Origin: an uncultured bacterium
GTDB taxonomy: Bacteria > Cyanobacteriota > Vampirovibrionia > Gastranaerophilales > Gastranaerophilaceae
Assembly (NCBI GenBank): GCA_949300485.1
Contig: CASGEL010000010.1
Location: 32,803 to 96,802, forward strand
Length of the DNA: 64,000 bases
Direction of reading: 5' to 3'
Made by a program: the position numbers and the translations under genes. Within the stretch, counting starts at the first letter, position 1, and every line of letters begins with the position of its first letter. Shown in pieces: positions 9,135 through 17,755 of the stretch. A model generated the notes under the pieces. The model made no database searches. It was given only the letters and a program-made list of their open reading frames with translations, and was not told the origin of the DNA.

Positions 9135-11066
9135 CTATAACATATTGTCATTTGCAACTGCATCTTCAGTATCGATAACAATCTGTGGCGTCAGCATAAT
9201 AACCATCTCTTGGCGATTTTTTGTTGTATTTGTACTTCTAAAAAACATACCTATAACAGGTAAATCACCTAAGAACGGTATTTTAGTAACCTCTTTAGAC
9301 TCTTCTTCCTGGATCATACCACCTATTACAAGAGTTTCACCATCTTTAATGCGCACACCTTTTAAGTCAAGGTCACGTCTTTGTAACAAGGTAGCAGCAA
9401 GCTCTTGTTCACCAGTATCTGAAGTCTCGTACACTCTACTTGCAATAGTTTTATATTCAGGTTTAATATCCAAAGTCACATAACCGTCAGGACTAATAAA
9501 CGGTGTAATTGTAACTTTAATACCATTATCATCTTTAATATCGTATTCTTTTTGAACTTGAGCACCAGTTGTTGAACCATTATCCAAATATTGAGTTGTT
9601 ACTTTTGATACATAATCTGAAGATAAGTCAATAGTTGAAGGCTGCCCGCTAGTCAAAAGAACCTTCGGATTTGCAAGTAGTCGACCTTTATTATTTTCGA
9701 TTAAATAATTAACCGAATAAACTAATTGAGGCGAATTGCTCCATTTTTGAACTTTACCTGATGTTTCATAATATCCGTCTTGCCCGTTTGTACCAGGGGT
9801 CCAAGATTCTTGATCTAAAGATTCAAAACCATGACCGGCAAAGAATACAGGATAAAAACTGTTTGTTGAAAAACCTTGTCCTCCGCCAGCGTTAAATGAG
9901 AAATTTTTACTTAAGAATTGCCAGGTATTATCAAAGGTCTTACTACCATCTTCTGATAATGTAACAATTTGGACTTCCAAATATGCCTGAGGAGTCTTTT
10001 TATCATTCGTAGCAATATAATCTCTGATCATTTCGACTTGGGAGTCAGAACCGCCAATAATTTGAATAGTACCTAATGTAGGGAAATAAGATACTGACAG
10101 GTTCATAAACGGTAAGCTTTCCAAATCTCCGCTATTTGCAGAAGTAGAAGTAGAACATACCAATTGTCCACCACCTACAGAAATAGAGCCGCTGGCTCCT
10201 CCTCCGCCTGAAGAATCACCACCTTCATCAGATGCAAACCCGGTAGGAACTCCAGCTGCAAAACCAGAGGCTGAAGATCCACCTGCACCTCCACTCCCAG
10301 TAGCACCACCACTGCTAGCCCCACTAGAAATAGTTGATGGAATCATCGCAGAGCATATTAAGTTAGCCATTTCTGCAGGAGTTGTGTGATTAACTTTAAA
10401 TGTTGTGATTCTAGGCTTCTTATCAAATTGTTCAACTACTCTTCTAACGACAGCAACATCATTTTGAGTACCCATAACAATCAATTCATTCGCAGCAGGG
10501 TTAACAGTTACCACAGGCTTGATAGAATAGCCCGGATTAACACCATTCTTCTTAAAAATATTAGTATTCAGAAATGATGCTAATGCTCCAGCATTAACAT
10601 ATTTTACAGGAATTAAAGTCATGTTTTTGCTAGCAGATAAAGATAGAGCAGCTTCATCAGTAGAAATAACCAAAGTATTGGCATCAATGTCGTAGAACAA
10701 TTTATTTGTAGTTACTACTAAATTTAAAGCTTCACGCAAAGGAATATCCACCAAGTCCATAGTTACAGTTCCTTCTACGCCAGTTGAGAAGATAATATTC
10801 ATACCTGCCTGATCTGCAAACATCCTTAATACCTGCTTCACATCAGCATCCCTCAAACTAAGATTAACAATAGAATCTCCATTCGGTATATTTACAGTAG
10901 GCTGAACATCAAAAGACGATATCTCAGCACCGGACCTTAAAGCTGGCTTACCAGTACCATATGCGGTATAGTCTTCCATTGCAAACGATGCAACCATTGA
11001 ATTTGTTACCACGAAAGCTGATAACATAACACTTGCAATAATTTTTTCTCTAATCTTATTTTTCAT
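9135..11066 (-). CDS. pilQ: Secretin (PilQ/GspD family) outer-membrane channel
   Basis: Forms the multimeric outer-membrane gate for the pilus or pseudopilus. Signal peptide at 1-30 (IIASVMLSAFVVTNSMVASF). A STN/N0-like domain follows (LRDADVKQVLRMFADQAGMN, about 66-85), then N1-type repeats (VKYVNAGALASFLN), a Gly/Ser-rich insertion around 248-300, and the C-terminal secretin core ending with GGMIQEEESKEVTKIPFLGD and PVIGMFFRS. 643 residues is typical for PilQ without AMIN domains. AGGAG lies before ATG 11066. It follows the PilP-like gene by 25 nt. Confidence 0.93.
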   Translation of the reverse strand: MKNKIREKIIASVMLSAFVVTNSMVASFAMEDYTAYGTGKPALRSGAEISSFDVQPTVNIPNGDSIVNLSLRDADVKQVLRMFADQAGMNIIFSTGVEGTVTMDLVDIPLREALNLVVTTNKLFYDIDANTLVISTDEAALSLSASKNMTLIPVKYVNAGALASFLNTNIFKKNGVNPGYSIKPVVTVNPAANELIVMGTQNDVAVVRRVVEQFDKKPRITTFKVNHTTPAEMANLICSAMIPSTISSGASSGGATGSGGAGGSSASGFAAGVPTGFASDEGGDSSGGGGASGSISVGGGQLVCSTSTSANSGDLESLPFMNLSVSYFPTLGTIQIIGGSDSQVEMIRDYIATNDKKTPQAYLEVQIVTLSEDGSKTFDNTWQFLSKNFSFNAGGGQGFSTNSFYPVFFAGHGFESLDQESWTPGTNGQDGYYETSGKVQKWSNSPQLVYSVNYLIENNKGRLLANPKVLLTSGQPSTIDLSSDYVSKVTTQYLDNGSTTGAQVQKEYDIKDDNGIKVTITPFISPDGYVTLDIKPEYKTIASRVYETSDTGEQELAATLLQRRDLDLKGVRIKDGETLVIGGMIQEEESKEVTKIPFLGDLPVIGMFFRSTNTTKNRQEMVIMLTPQIVIDTEDAVANDNML

Positions 11067-11091
11067 AACTGCTCCTGCTTATTATATTTTA

Positions 11092-11916
11092 TTAACCTTT
11101 TCTACCACCAAATCTGTTTTTCAAGTCATATAAATCGTTTTGAGTTTTGTCAAATTCATCTCTGGAGAACAACTCCCCAATACTAGCCGAATATACATTT
11201 GAACCCAAACTTACGGTAATCCATGACGGATTAATTTCAATTACTTTATACTCTTGACCAATAATTTTATCGCCCTGTCGAACTAAATAGTCTTTATCAT
11301 CAACATTGATAATAGCCGAAGGATTCGTTTGATTATACATAATACCAACAACTTTTGTACGTGTAATTTTTGCTGCAGCAGCTGTAGCTGGTGCCAAAGT
11401 TGTAGGCGGTACCGGCAAATTAAAACTATAAGGGCTTATATCATCAGGTTGACGAATAACCGTATCTTTCAATTTTTCCAATTCGGCAATCTTTGAATTA
11501 TGCAAATTAGCTTCTTCTATAGCCGATCTGCGAGCTTCTTCGAATGCTGCAATTTCTCCGGATGGCATGAATGGATCAGAACGTCCAATGGATGCAACAT
11601 CATATGACACCATTGAGCTTGCTTGATTAGCATCAACTTCAATATCAGCCTTTCCTTCTTCCGGCAATTTAACAGCTTCTTCATTAGCTGCAGGGGTTGT
11701 TTGAGGAGTCGCAGGACTTGCTGCAGGGGCTTCAGGAGCCGGAGTTGCAACATTATTTCCTCCGATATTTTGTAACATTCCACATCCGCCGGCAATAATA
11801 CCTACAGAAAAAATAACTGCCAAAAGTGAAAGTACCCACTTCCCTCGCTTGCTGAATGTACTATCAACCCAATTCTCATTCCTATAATAATTTGTGTTCA
11901 CGTTATTCCCACCCAT
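11092..11916 (-). CDS. PilP/GspC-like periplasmic linker protein
   Basis: First gene of the pilus/secretion operon. One N-terminal membrane segment (about 27-47, WVLSLLAVIFSVGIIAGG), a Pro/Ala-rich linker (about 58-80), a central region and a C-terminal PilP-type beta domain (KVVGIMYNQTNPSAIINVDD ... YLVRQGDKI) that would bind the secretin from the periplasmic side. Identity rests on fold-like pattern and position, not on strong similarity. ATG 11916 has no ribosome site; GTG 11901 sits 8 nt after GGTGG and is a possible true start. PilM, PilN and PilO are not beside it. Confidence 0.7.
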   Translation of the reverse strand: MGGNNVNTNYYRNENWVDSTFSKRGKWVLSLLAVIFSVGIIAGGCGMLQNIGGNNVATPAPEAPAASPATPQTTPAANEEAVKLPEEGKADIEVDANQASSMVSYDVASIGRSDPFMPSGEIAAFEEARRSAIEEANLHNSKIAELEKLKDTVIRQPDDISPYSFNLPVPPTTLAPATAAAAKITRTKVVGIMYNQTNPSAIINVDDKDYLVRQGDKIIGQEYKVIEINPSWITVSLGSNVYSASIGELFSRDEFDKTQNDLYDLKNRFGGRKG

Positions 11917-11921
11917 CTAGT

Positions 11922-11935
11922 TTGTTATATAACAA
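11922..11935. promoter_or_regulatory. Palindrome upstream of pilus operon
   Basis: Perfect 14-bp palindrome TTGTTATATAACAA just upstream of the first operon gene, next to a TATAAT-like sequence on the minus strand. A possible operator; no cognate regulator identified. Confidence 0.3.
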
Positions 11936-12175
11936 CAATATTATATTAAAGCTCTTCAATTTGTGTATCAGTTATTTAATGTATTTCATAAAATAATAAC
12001 TGTCTACCTTATATGATGATACCATAATCTCTGTTTTAAGGCAAAAATATATATATTATGATAAAAAATAAACAAAAAACGGCAAAAATATTGATTTTAT
12101 TAGGGTTTTAATTGTTTATATTTTGTAACAGTTCTAAAATTTATAAAAAAGTTCAATCCATTGATTTAAATCAAA

Positions 12176-12655
12176 TTAATGACGAACACTCATTCTTTCT
12201 AATTTTCTAACAAATCTAACCAGTTTTGATTCCGTATCAGCAGTTATAGAATCCACCAATACAGTTTTACATCCAAGGCGCTTACCACATAATATATCAG
12301 TTAAAGGTCTATCTCCAACTATAATACAATCATTAATATTTATATTATATTTTTTTAGAAATTCTTTTACATATTTTGTCTCAGGTTTTGAAGCCTTGAA
12401 TAAAAGAGGAAAATCAGAAATTTGTTTCACCTTATTAATATATTCCTCATTTTTATTATTTGATACAACGGCAATAAAAAAATCTTTTTGAACTTTAGCT
12501 AACCAATCAGTCATTTCTTTCGTATAGCATCCGGATTTTGAAGCCATAATTGTACTATCTAGATCAAACAATAAAGCCTTTATTCCTATCTTTTTTAATT
12601 CATCTAAATCTATATCATATATACTTTTTAAATTATAATCAGGCCTAAGAAACAT
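12176..12655 (-). CDS. YqeG-family HAD-type phosphatase
   Basis: Haloacid-dehalogenase-like hydrolase of the YqeG (HAD IIIA) group. The nucleophile motif is LLFDLDSTIM near 34-43 with both Asp residues; motif II Ser/Thr in FIAVVSNNK; motif III Lys in FKASKPETKY; motif IV IIVGDRPLTDIL. 159 residues, the family norm. Its ATG lies inside the end of the U32 peptidase gene (11-nt overlap), so it is translationally coupled. Substrate unknown; in Bacillus a homologue sits with ribosome-assembly genes, which is the only functional hint. Confidence 0.88.
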   Translation of the reverse strand: MFLRPDYNLKSIYDIDLDELKKIGIKALLFDLDSTIMASKSGCYTKEMTDWLAKVQKDFFIAVVSNNKNEEYINKVKQISDFPLLFKASKPETKYVKEFLKKYNININDCIIVGDRPLTDILCGKRLGCKTVLVDSITADTESKLVRFVRKLERMSVRH

Positions 12656-13919
12656 GCTCTTTCACTCCTATGGTTCTTGCCAGAGCAACTTCGTAATCTT
12701 CAGGTTCACTACTCAATTTTAAATACACATCGGCATTTGTATTTGCAACTTCAAGTTGATTACCTTTTTCATCTAATATTTCAATAACTTTTGTGACAAA
12801 TTGCTCTTTTGGAGTAATAATTTCGACTTCATCATTTAACAAAACTTTATTTTTAATTTTTACAAAAAATATATTATCCGAACTGATAGATTCAAAATTT
12901 ATATCAGAATATTTTTTCTTACCTCGGAACTCAAAAAGAAAATCTGCCCCAGCTAAACCCTTTGATATATCATAACTATAGCTGTCAGACGGATTTTCGC
13001 CAAGGGCAAAACCTGTTGTATAACCTCTGTTTCCTACCTTTTTAAGCTCTATAAAATATTTTTCCATATCTGCATCATGATTTGCAATAATTTCATCAAT
13101 CGCATTACGATAAGCTTTTGCAACTGCAGATACATAATAAAGACTCTTCGTTCTGCCTTCAACCTTAAACGAATCAACACCTGCATCAATCATTTCTTTC
13201 AAATGTTTTACAAGGCATAAGTCTTTTGGACTCAAAATATGAGAACCTCGTTCATCCTGATTAATTTCATAATACTGCCCTGGACGTGTACTTTCAACCA
13301 GTTTATAACTCCACCTGCAAGGCTGTGAACAATTACCATGATTTGCTTTTCTTTCCCCGTCAGTAAAATAATCACTCAGCAAACATCTGCCGGAAAAAGA
13401 AACACATTGAGAACCATGAACAAAACATTCTATTTCCATATCAGGAACCTGTTTTTTTATTTCCGCAATTTCAGGAATAGAAAGTTCCCTTGCCAAAACT
13501 ACCCTTTTTGCACCCATATCCTGCCAAAATTTCACACACTCATAATTTAAAATATTTGTCTGCGTACTAATATGAATATCTACATCAGGCATACATTTTT
13601 TCAAAAGACGAAGTATTCCAAAATCGCTGACTAATATAGCATCAGGATTTGCGTCTTTTATAATATCCATGCATTCTTCCAGATGTTTAATATCAGAATT
13701 AAACGCAAAAATATTCAATGTCATATATGCTTTTGCTCCAAGCCGATGAGCTAGATCGATTGCATGCTTTAGATTTTCAAGTGTTATAATTTCACCTTTA
13801 CGCATAGCCCTCAGACTAAAATCTACAACACCTAAGTATACAGCATCAGCTCCATACCTAACAGCATATTTTAACTTCTCTAAATTACCCGCAGGCAATA
13901 ATAATTCAACACGTCGCAT
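12645..13919 (-). CDS. Peptidase U32 family protein (TrhP/YegQ-like)
   Basis: Member of the U32 family, of which TrhP (YegQ) makes 5-hydroxyuridine in tRNA and RlhA hydroxylates 23S rRNA. Starts with LLLPAGNLEKLKYAVRYGAD, has the signature EIECFVHG region, and four cysteines of the metal site (HGSQCVSFSGRCLLSDYF and NHGNCSQPCRWSY). KDLCLVKHLKEMIDAGVDSF and KVEGRTKS follow. 424 residues fits TrhP rather than longer RlhA. No Shine-Dalgarno sequence; TATTAT ends 5 nt before ATG, a likely leaderless start. Which RNA it modifies is inference. Confidence 0.88.
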   Translation of the reverse strand: MRRVELLLPAGNLEKLKYAVRYGADAVYLGVVDFSLRAMRKGEIITLENLKHAIDLAHRLGAKAYMTLNIFAFNSDIKHLEECMDIIKDANPDAILVSDFGILRLLKKCMPDVDIHISTQTNILNYECVKFWQDMGAKRVVLARELSIPEIAEIKKQVPDMEIECFVHGSQCVSFSGRCLLSDYFTDGERKANHGNCSQPCRWSYKLVESTRPGQYYEINQDERGSHILSPKDLCLVKHLKEMIDAGVDSFKVEGRTKSLYYVSAVAKAYRNAIDEIIANHDADMEKYFIELKKVGNRGYTTGFALGENPSDSYSYDISKGLAGADFLFEFRGKKKYSDINFESISSDNIFFVKIKNKVLLNDEVEIITPKEQFVTKVIEILDEKGNQLEVANTNADVYLKLSSEPEDYEVALARTIGVKEHVS

Positions 13920-13968
13920 AAATCAATAATAAGCTAAACTAAATTAATAATCAACCGAATAGGTGATG

Positions 13969-13998
13969 TTGTTTTTGCGTAAATATAGAAAATAGAAT
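13969..13998 (+). promoter_or_regulatory. Promoter of the 44-residue membrane peptide gene
   Basis: TTGTTT (13969-13974), 18-bp spacer, TAGAAT (13993-13998). It lies 33 nt before the start codon, leaving room for the GGAG site. Confidence 0.45.
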
Positions 13999-14030
13999 AT
14001 ATAAGAAATGAGTTTAGTGGAGAAATTTAT

Positions 14031-14165
14031 ATGCGAACTATTAACAATGCAACCAGTACATTAAAAGAAATTTGGTCTTATCAGCATCCGGTTATGCATA
14101 CTTGGTTTGTATTTAGTGCTGCATCTTTAGGTTGCATGTTTACTTTACTATTTTTCGCATTTTAA
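14031..14165 (+). CDS. Small membrane protein, 44 residues
   Basis: A short gene with a clean ribosome site (GTGGAG 9 nt before ATG) and its own promoter. The product has a polar N-terminal half (MRTINNATSTLKEIW) and one membrane helix (WFVFSAASLGCMFTLLFFAF) ending at the last residue. Function unknown; single-helix proteins of this kind often modulate larger membrane proteins. It is isolated between divergent and convergent neighbours and is followed at once by a bidirectional terminator, which supports it being a real transcription unit. Confidence 0.6.
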   Translation: MRTINNATSTLKEIWSYQHPVMHTWFVFSAASLGCMFTLLFFAF

Positions 14166-14197
14166 ATAAAAAAATATTATATACAAAAACCCCAAAA

Positions 14198-14220
14198 CAA
14201 GAACTTTATTGAAGTTCTTG
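14198..14220. terminator. Bidirectional terminator
   Basis: CAAGAACTT-TATTG-AAGTTCTTG, 9-bp stem, with T-rich sequence after it on the plus strand and A-rich before it. It serves the small membrane gene (+) and overlaps the last codons of the MATE gene (-). Confidence 0.65.
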
Positions 14221-15531
14221 TTTTTGATAAGCATTAACATAATATCGTTTTAATTTAAATATCATAATAGAGCACAATATAACTGCAGAAACTACTAAAC
14301 CTAACCAGAACCCGACAAGATGGAGGTTGAATTTAAAAGCCAAAATATATCCTAAAGGTATTGAAAAACACCAATATGCAACAAAATTTGCGAATAAAAC
14401 AATATTTGTTTGTTTTATACCCTTACAAATACCTGCAAGAGCTATTTGCAATCCGTCAAATACCTGAAAAACAGACAAAATATACATAACAGGAATAGCA
14501 ATTTTAAATAAATTATTATCAACAGTAAAAATACCCACAATAGGTCTTGGGAAGGTTGAAAATATTAGAGCACTACACATCATAAATATAACAGACATAA
14601 CCACGCCTACAAATGAATATTTTTTTAAATCTAAAATGTTATCCGCACCATTTGCAAACCCAACCTTGACTGCAATTGCATTTGATATTGCAAACGGCAC
14701 CATAAATGAAATAGTAGTCAAAGTACAAACCAAATTTTGTGCGGCAGCATATACCCCTGATACCCTTCCCATAATAATTGCAATACTGTTAAAAGCAACA
14801 AATTCAACTAATACTGCCAATGAAATAGGTGCACCTATTTTTAATAAATTGGTATAATACCCTTTTTCATGATAATTTCTGAATGTCATATTCACATAAC
14901 AATATATTAATAATGTAATTCCCATAACATATCTAACTATCAAACTGGCTATAGCCAGACCTATAACTCCCAATGAAGGAATTGGGCCAAAACCGAATAC
15001 TAAAACGATATTTAAAAATACATTTAAGAATACGCAAATCATAGTTACAACGTTAGGAAATATTACAATTTCAAAAGCTTGTAAAAATTCCTTCAAACAA
15101 GCATGTAAGAATGCGCCAAAAGTACTCAATGCCGTTACCAACATATATTCTTGTATAGGTTTTACCAATTTGTCCTCAAAACCTATATATGGAATAACCG
15201 GAATACACACCATTGTTAAAAGCATTGTAATTAATGCTAAAATCATTGCAAACCTAAGGGAAGGATAAAAATATTTTTTGATAGATTTTTTTTCTCCTCG
15301 ATAATTGGACAACAAAGGAGAAATACCAGATACTAAACCATAACCAAAAGTAACAATACAATTAACAATAGATGTAGCAATACTTATAGCTGCAAAAGTA
15401 TCAGTAGAATGACGCCCAGCAACAACGACATCTCCAACCCCGATCAAAATAAAACCAAGGTTTCCCATGATTATTGGGGCAGCAATAGTTAACAATTCTT
15501 TTACATAATATTTTATATCATGTTTGCACAT
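14206..15531 (-). CDS. MATE-family efflux transporter
   Basis: Cation-coupled multidrug/toxin extruder in the cytoplasmic membrane. 441 residues with about 12 hydrophobic segments, starting LLTIAAPIIMGNLGFILIGV, followed by the MatE repeat features VVVAGRHSTDTFAAISIATS and in the second half LKIGAPISLAVLVEFVAFNS. Substrate cannot be predicted. No Shine-Dalgarno site: TGTTATGAT ends 6 nt before ATG. It is single, with a 30-nt gap to the minus-strand hypothetical gene upstream, which has its own AGGAG start. Confidence 0.9.
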   Translation of the reverse strand: MCKHDIKYYVKELLTIAAPIIMGNLGFILIGVGDVVVAGRHSTDTFAAISIATSIVNCIVTFGYGLVSGISPLLSNYRGEKKSIKKYFYPSLRFAMILALITMLLTMVCIPVIPYIGFEDKLVKPIQEYMLVTALSTFGAFLHACLKEFLQAFEIVIFPNVVTMICVFLNVFLNIVLVFGFGPIPSLGVIGLAIASLIVRYVMGITLLIYCYVNMTFRNYHEKGYYTNLLKIGAPISLAVLVEFVAFNSIAIIMGRVSGVYAAAQNLVCTLTTISFMVPFAISNAIAVKVGFANGADNILDLKKYSFVGVVMSVIFMMCSALIFSTFPRPIVGIFTVDNNLFKIAIPVMYILSVFQVFDGLQIALAGICKGIKQTNIVLFANFVAYWCFSIPLGYILAFKFNLHLVGFWLGLVVSAVILCSIMIFKLKRYYVNAYQKQELQ

Positions 15532-15537
15532 AAAATA

Positions 15538-15543
15538 ATCATA
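15538..15543 (-). promoter_or_regulatory. Extended -10 box of the MATE gene (leaderless)
   Basis: TGTTATGAT on the minus strand, its TATGAT ending 6 nt before ATG 15531. It lies between the MATE start and the end of the preceding gene. Confidence 0.5.
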
Positions 15544-15561
15544 ACATAAGGGAAATAAAAA

Positions 15562-16083
15562 CTAAACTTGCTGATGGTAATTTTTGGAATCATCTGCTCT
15601 CATGCTGATCACGCTACCTATAATAAAGCCGATTGCAGCACCCCATGTGAAATTTGTCCAACGAATTTTTTGCAAAGCTTTTGTAGATATCGGATCTGCC
15701 AAAGCTTCTGATTTTTTGAAATTTTTAAAATTCTCTAAAAATTTTTCTTTTAAATTCTTAACAATATCTGGATCAGTTAAAGATTTTTTCAATTCGCCTA
15801 TTTTAGAATTAATCGAATCAACATTTTCTTCAACTCCCATTTGAGCCAAAAATAATTTATGTTCAGCTTTTAATTTTTTATTAGTAATTGCCAAAGCCAC
15901 CTCATCCAGCTTTTCAATATCAGATTTTGATTTACTCCTGACAATATCATATGAATTTCTAACAAACCGATCCCTAGTAATAGGCAAATAATAAGCAGTC
16001 ATACCAGCTAAACCAAAAACTGCGCCGGCACCTATCGCATGAGCTTTTTCTCGCGGTGTAATAGAAGGTGTACTTATAGCCAT
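15562..16083 (-). CDS. Lineage-type membrane protein with two helices
   Basis: Not recognised. 173 residues: short polar N-terminus (MAISTPSITPREKAHA), a membrane helix near 17-36 (GAGAVFGLAGMTAYYLPITR), a long charged helical middle (Lys/Glu/Asp-rich, about 40-140), and a second helix near 145-164 (FTWGAAIGFIIGSVISM). This helix - charged coil - helix layout recurs in other proteins of the window (23,225; 23,698). Ribosome site AGGAG 7 nt before ATG 16083. Neighbours give no functional clue. Confidence 0.65.
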   Translation of the reverse strand: MAISTPSITPREKAHAIGAGAVFGLAGMTAYYLPITRDRFVRNSYDIVRSKSKSDIEKLDEVALAITNKKLKAEHKLFLAQMGVEENVDSINSKIGELKKSLTDPDIVKNLKEKFLENFKNFKKSEALADPISTKALQKIRWTNFTWGAAIGFIIGSVISMRADDSKNYHQQV

Positions 16084-16186
16084 AATTTACTCCTGTTTTG
16101 TTATTTATTATTTGACATAAAACTCGTAAAAATTATTTTTTGCTATTAGAGATATTATATTAATAATATATTTTCTATTTCTAGCC

Positions 16187-16215
16187 TTGAGTGTATATGA
16201 AAAATATGTTATAAT
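16187..16215 (+). promoter_or_regulatory. Promoter of the pilin gene
   Basis: TTGAGT (16187-16192), 17-bp spacer, TATAAT (16210-16215) with a TGn extension at 16207. Predicted leader of about 25 nt containing AAGGA. Confidence 0.6.
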
Positions 16216-16247
16216 TTTAAAAGAGGATAATTAAGGATTAAGTTTAT

Positions 16248-16958
16248 ATGATGAAAAAGTTTAAAGGCTTTACTTTGGGTGAAATATTAATTGCAATGTC
16301 GGTTGTAGGTGTAGTTGCGACATTAGTTCTACCACAGCTTGTTAATGGTCAAAAAGCAGCTCAAGGAAGAGCGCAATTTGATACGGCTTATTCATTGATT
16401 GCAAAAGCTATTGCGGATATGGATGCTGATAACGTATCTATTTTACCGGCAAGCTACTCAGCGGCAGGCAATTTTTATACTAAATTAAAAGAATATTTTA
16501 TTGTAACAATAGACTGTGGTAAATATGGCACAACAAATACTGATGTATGTTTCTCAACTATCAACAGAGATGAAAATTCAACATATAAAAGAATTGATGG
16601 CTCAGAAATGACTGATGGGGAATTACAACTATATGACGATGGTGCATTCGTTTTAAACAACGGTATGCTAATTATGCTTGAAAACCCAGCAAATAATCCA
16701 AACGGATTATTAATATCTGTTGATACAAACGGGAAAAATAAACTTCCTAACAGATTAGGATACGATATCTTTACATTTGAGCTTACCAAAAACGGCCTTT
16801 TACCTTACGGAGCAGATGGAACAACTAAGAAACTATTCGGAGACAATCCCGAAAACTTCTGCAATAAAAATGGAAATGGTCAATACAATGGGATAACATG
16901 CGCATATTATGCAACAACAAATAAAGATTACTTTGTTGATGTCTACAGCGGTCACTAA
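16248..16958 (+). CDS. Type IV pilin-like protein (prepilin N-terminal signal)
   Basis: Major or minor pilin candidate. The class III leader MMKKFKG is followed by FTLGEILIAMSVVGVVATLV: cleavage by a prepilin peptidase after Gly, Phe at mature position 1, Glu at position 5. The remaining 200 residues form a soluble head with a Cys in IDCGKYG, another in TDVCFS and a late pair (ENFCNKNG ... GITCAYYA) that could form disulfides. 236 residues. It has its own promoter, AAGGATTAAG before ATG, and a strong terminator, and it lies 4 kb from the pilus machinery operon. Confidence 0.85.
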   Translation: MMKKFKGFTLGEILIAMSVVGVVATLVLPQLVNGQKAAQGRAQFDTAYSLIAKAIADMDADNVSILPASYSAAGNFYTKLKEYFIVTIDCGKYGTTNTDVCFSTINRDENSTYKRIDGSEMTDGELQLYDDGAFVLNNGMLIMLENPANNPNGLLISVDTNGKNKLPNRLGYDIFTFELTKNGLLPYGADGTTKKLFGDNPENFCNKNGNGQYNGITCAYYATTNKDYFVDVYSGH

Positions 16959-16979
16959 AAATTATTTATCATTAATACT

Positions 16980-17011
16980 AAAAAAGACCTCTTAAAAAGA
17001 GGTCTTTTTTA
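16980..17011. terminator. Bidirectional terminator
   Basis: AAAAAGACCTCTT-AAAA-AGAGGTCTTTTTT: 13-bp perfect stem with T and A tails, placed between the convergent pilin gene and rplT. Confidence 0.9.
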
Positions 17012-17029
17012 CATTTGTATTTTTAAAAA

Positions 17030-17374
17030 CTATTTTGAAATCGTTTCAAAAATAACATCAAACGCTTCAGGATCTTTAACCGCTAAATCAGCTAACATTT
17101 TTCTGTTTACAACAACATTAGCTTTTTTACAAGCATTAACAAACCTTGAATAGCTCATACCACGTTGCCTTACAGCTGCATTAATTCTTACAATCCATAA
17201 TCTTCTCATATTACGTTTTGTAGTACGTCTATCTCTGTAAGCGTATTTTAAAGCTTTCATTACTGCAATATTAGCAACTTTGAAAATTCTGCTTCTTGCA
17301 CCAATAAAGCCTTTAGCAAGTTTTAATATTTTTTTATGTCTTTTACATCCGACATTACCACGTTTAATTCTCAT
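17030..17374 (-). CDS. rplT: 50S ribosomal protein L20
   Basis: Large-subunit assembly protein that binds 23S rRNA early. 114 residues with the basic N-terminal helix ([20 protein letters not shown]), then [21 protein letters not shown] and the conserved [20 protein letters not shown]. Follows rpmI by 11 nt. The usual upstream partner infC is missing from this locus. L20 autoregulates the operon in several bacteria, and a candidate leader structure is present upstream of rpmI. Confidence 0.97.
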   Translation of the reverse strand: MRIKRGNVGCKRHKKILKLAKGFIGARSRIFKVANIAVMKALKYAYRDRRTTKRNMRRLWIVRINAAVRQRGMSYSRFVNACKKANVVVNRKMLADLAVKDPEAFDVIFETISK

Positions 17375-17385
17375 TTTTTATGCTC

Positions 17386-17595
17386 CTATCTTGAATACTT
17401 CTTGTATGGTAACTCTTTAGATACCAATGCTACATGTGACTCAGAAACGCCAACCATCTTGAAAATTCTGCGTTTTCTTGATGATGACTTGTGTTGGAGC
17501 AAGTGGCCTATACCTGCTTGTCTTTTCATAATTTTACCAGTTGCAGTTACTTTGTAACGTTTTGCAGCTGATCTGTGTGTTTTCATTTTTGGCAT
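17386..17595 (-). CDS. rpmI: 50S ribosomal protein L35
   Basis: Small basic ribosomal protein, 69 residues, slightly longer than the common 64-66. Starts MPKMKTHRSAAKRYKVTATG with the conserved KRRIF segment (SSSRKRRIFKM). An AAAGGAG site lies 6 nt before ATG. First gene of the rpmI-rplT pair; infC is not upstream, where a leader and then folC are found. Confidence 0.96.
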   Translation of the reverse strand: MPKMKTHRSAAKRYKVTATGKIMKRQAGIGHLLQHKSSSRKRRIFKMVGVSESHVALVSKELPYKKYSR

Positions 17596-17624
17596 TTTCT
17601 TCTCCTTTTGTTTAAAGTAGTAAC

Positions 17625-17654
17625 TAAAAAATTATAGGCATACCAAAGCCCATA
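17625..17654 (-). promoter_or_regulatory. Terminator-like leader hairpin upstream of rpmI (possible L20 attenuator)
   Basis: On the minus strand TATGGGC-TTTGGTAT-GCCTATA pairs over 7 bp (one GU) and is followed by ATTTTTTA, i.e. an intrinsic-terminator shape located before the rpmI ribosome site rather than after a gene. Upstream AGCCGAAAGTTATGGGCT can form a competing stem with the same GGGC. This is how attenuation leaders of L20 operons work in Firmicutes; control by L20 here is inference. Confidence 0.45.
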
Positions 17655-17755
17655 ACTTTCGGCTGGAATAATCATATTATGAAAAATTTCAAATTACAAG
17701 CTATACTCTTTAAAGATATAAATATTTCTTAAAATTATTAAAAATAAAATATTAT

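Noticed and set aside
11517..11795. Leu-rich minus-strand frame inside the PilP-like gene
   Set aside because: It is another frame of the same strand with unlikely composition (Leu/Gln-rich) and no ribosome site; the PilP-like frame explains the DNA.
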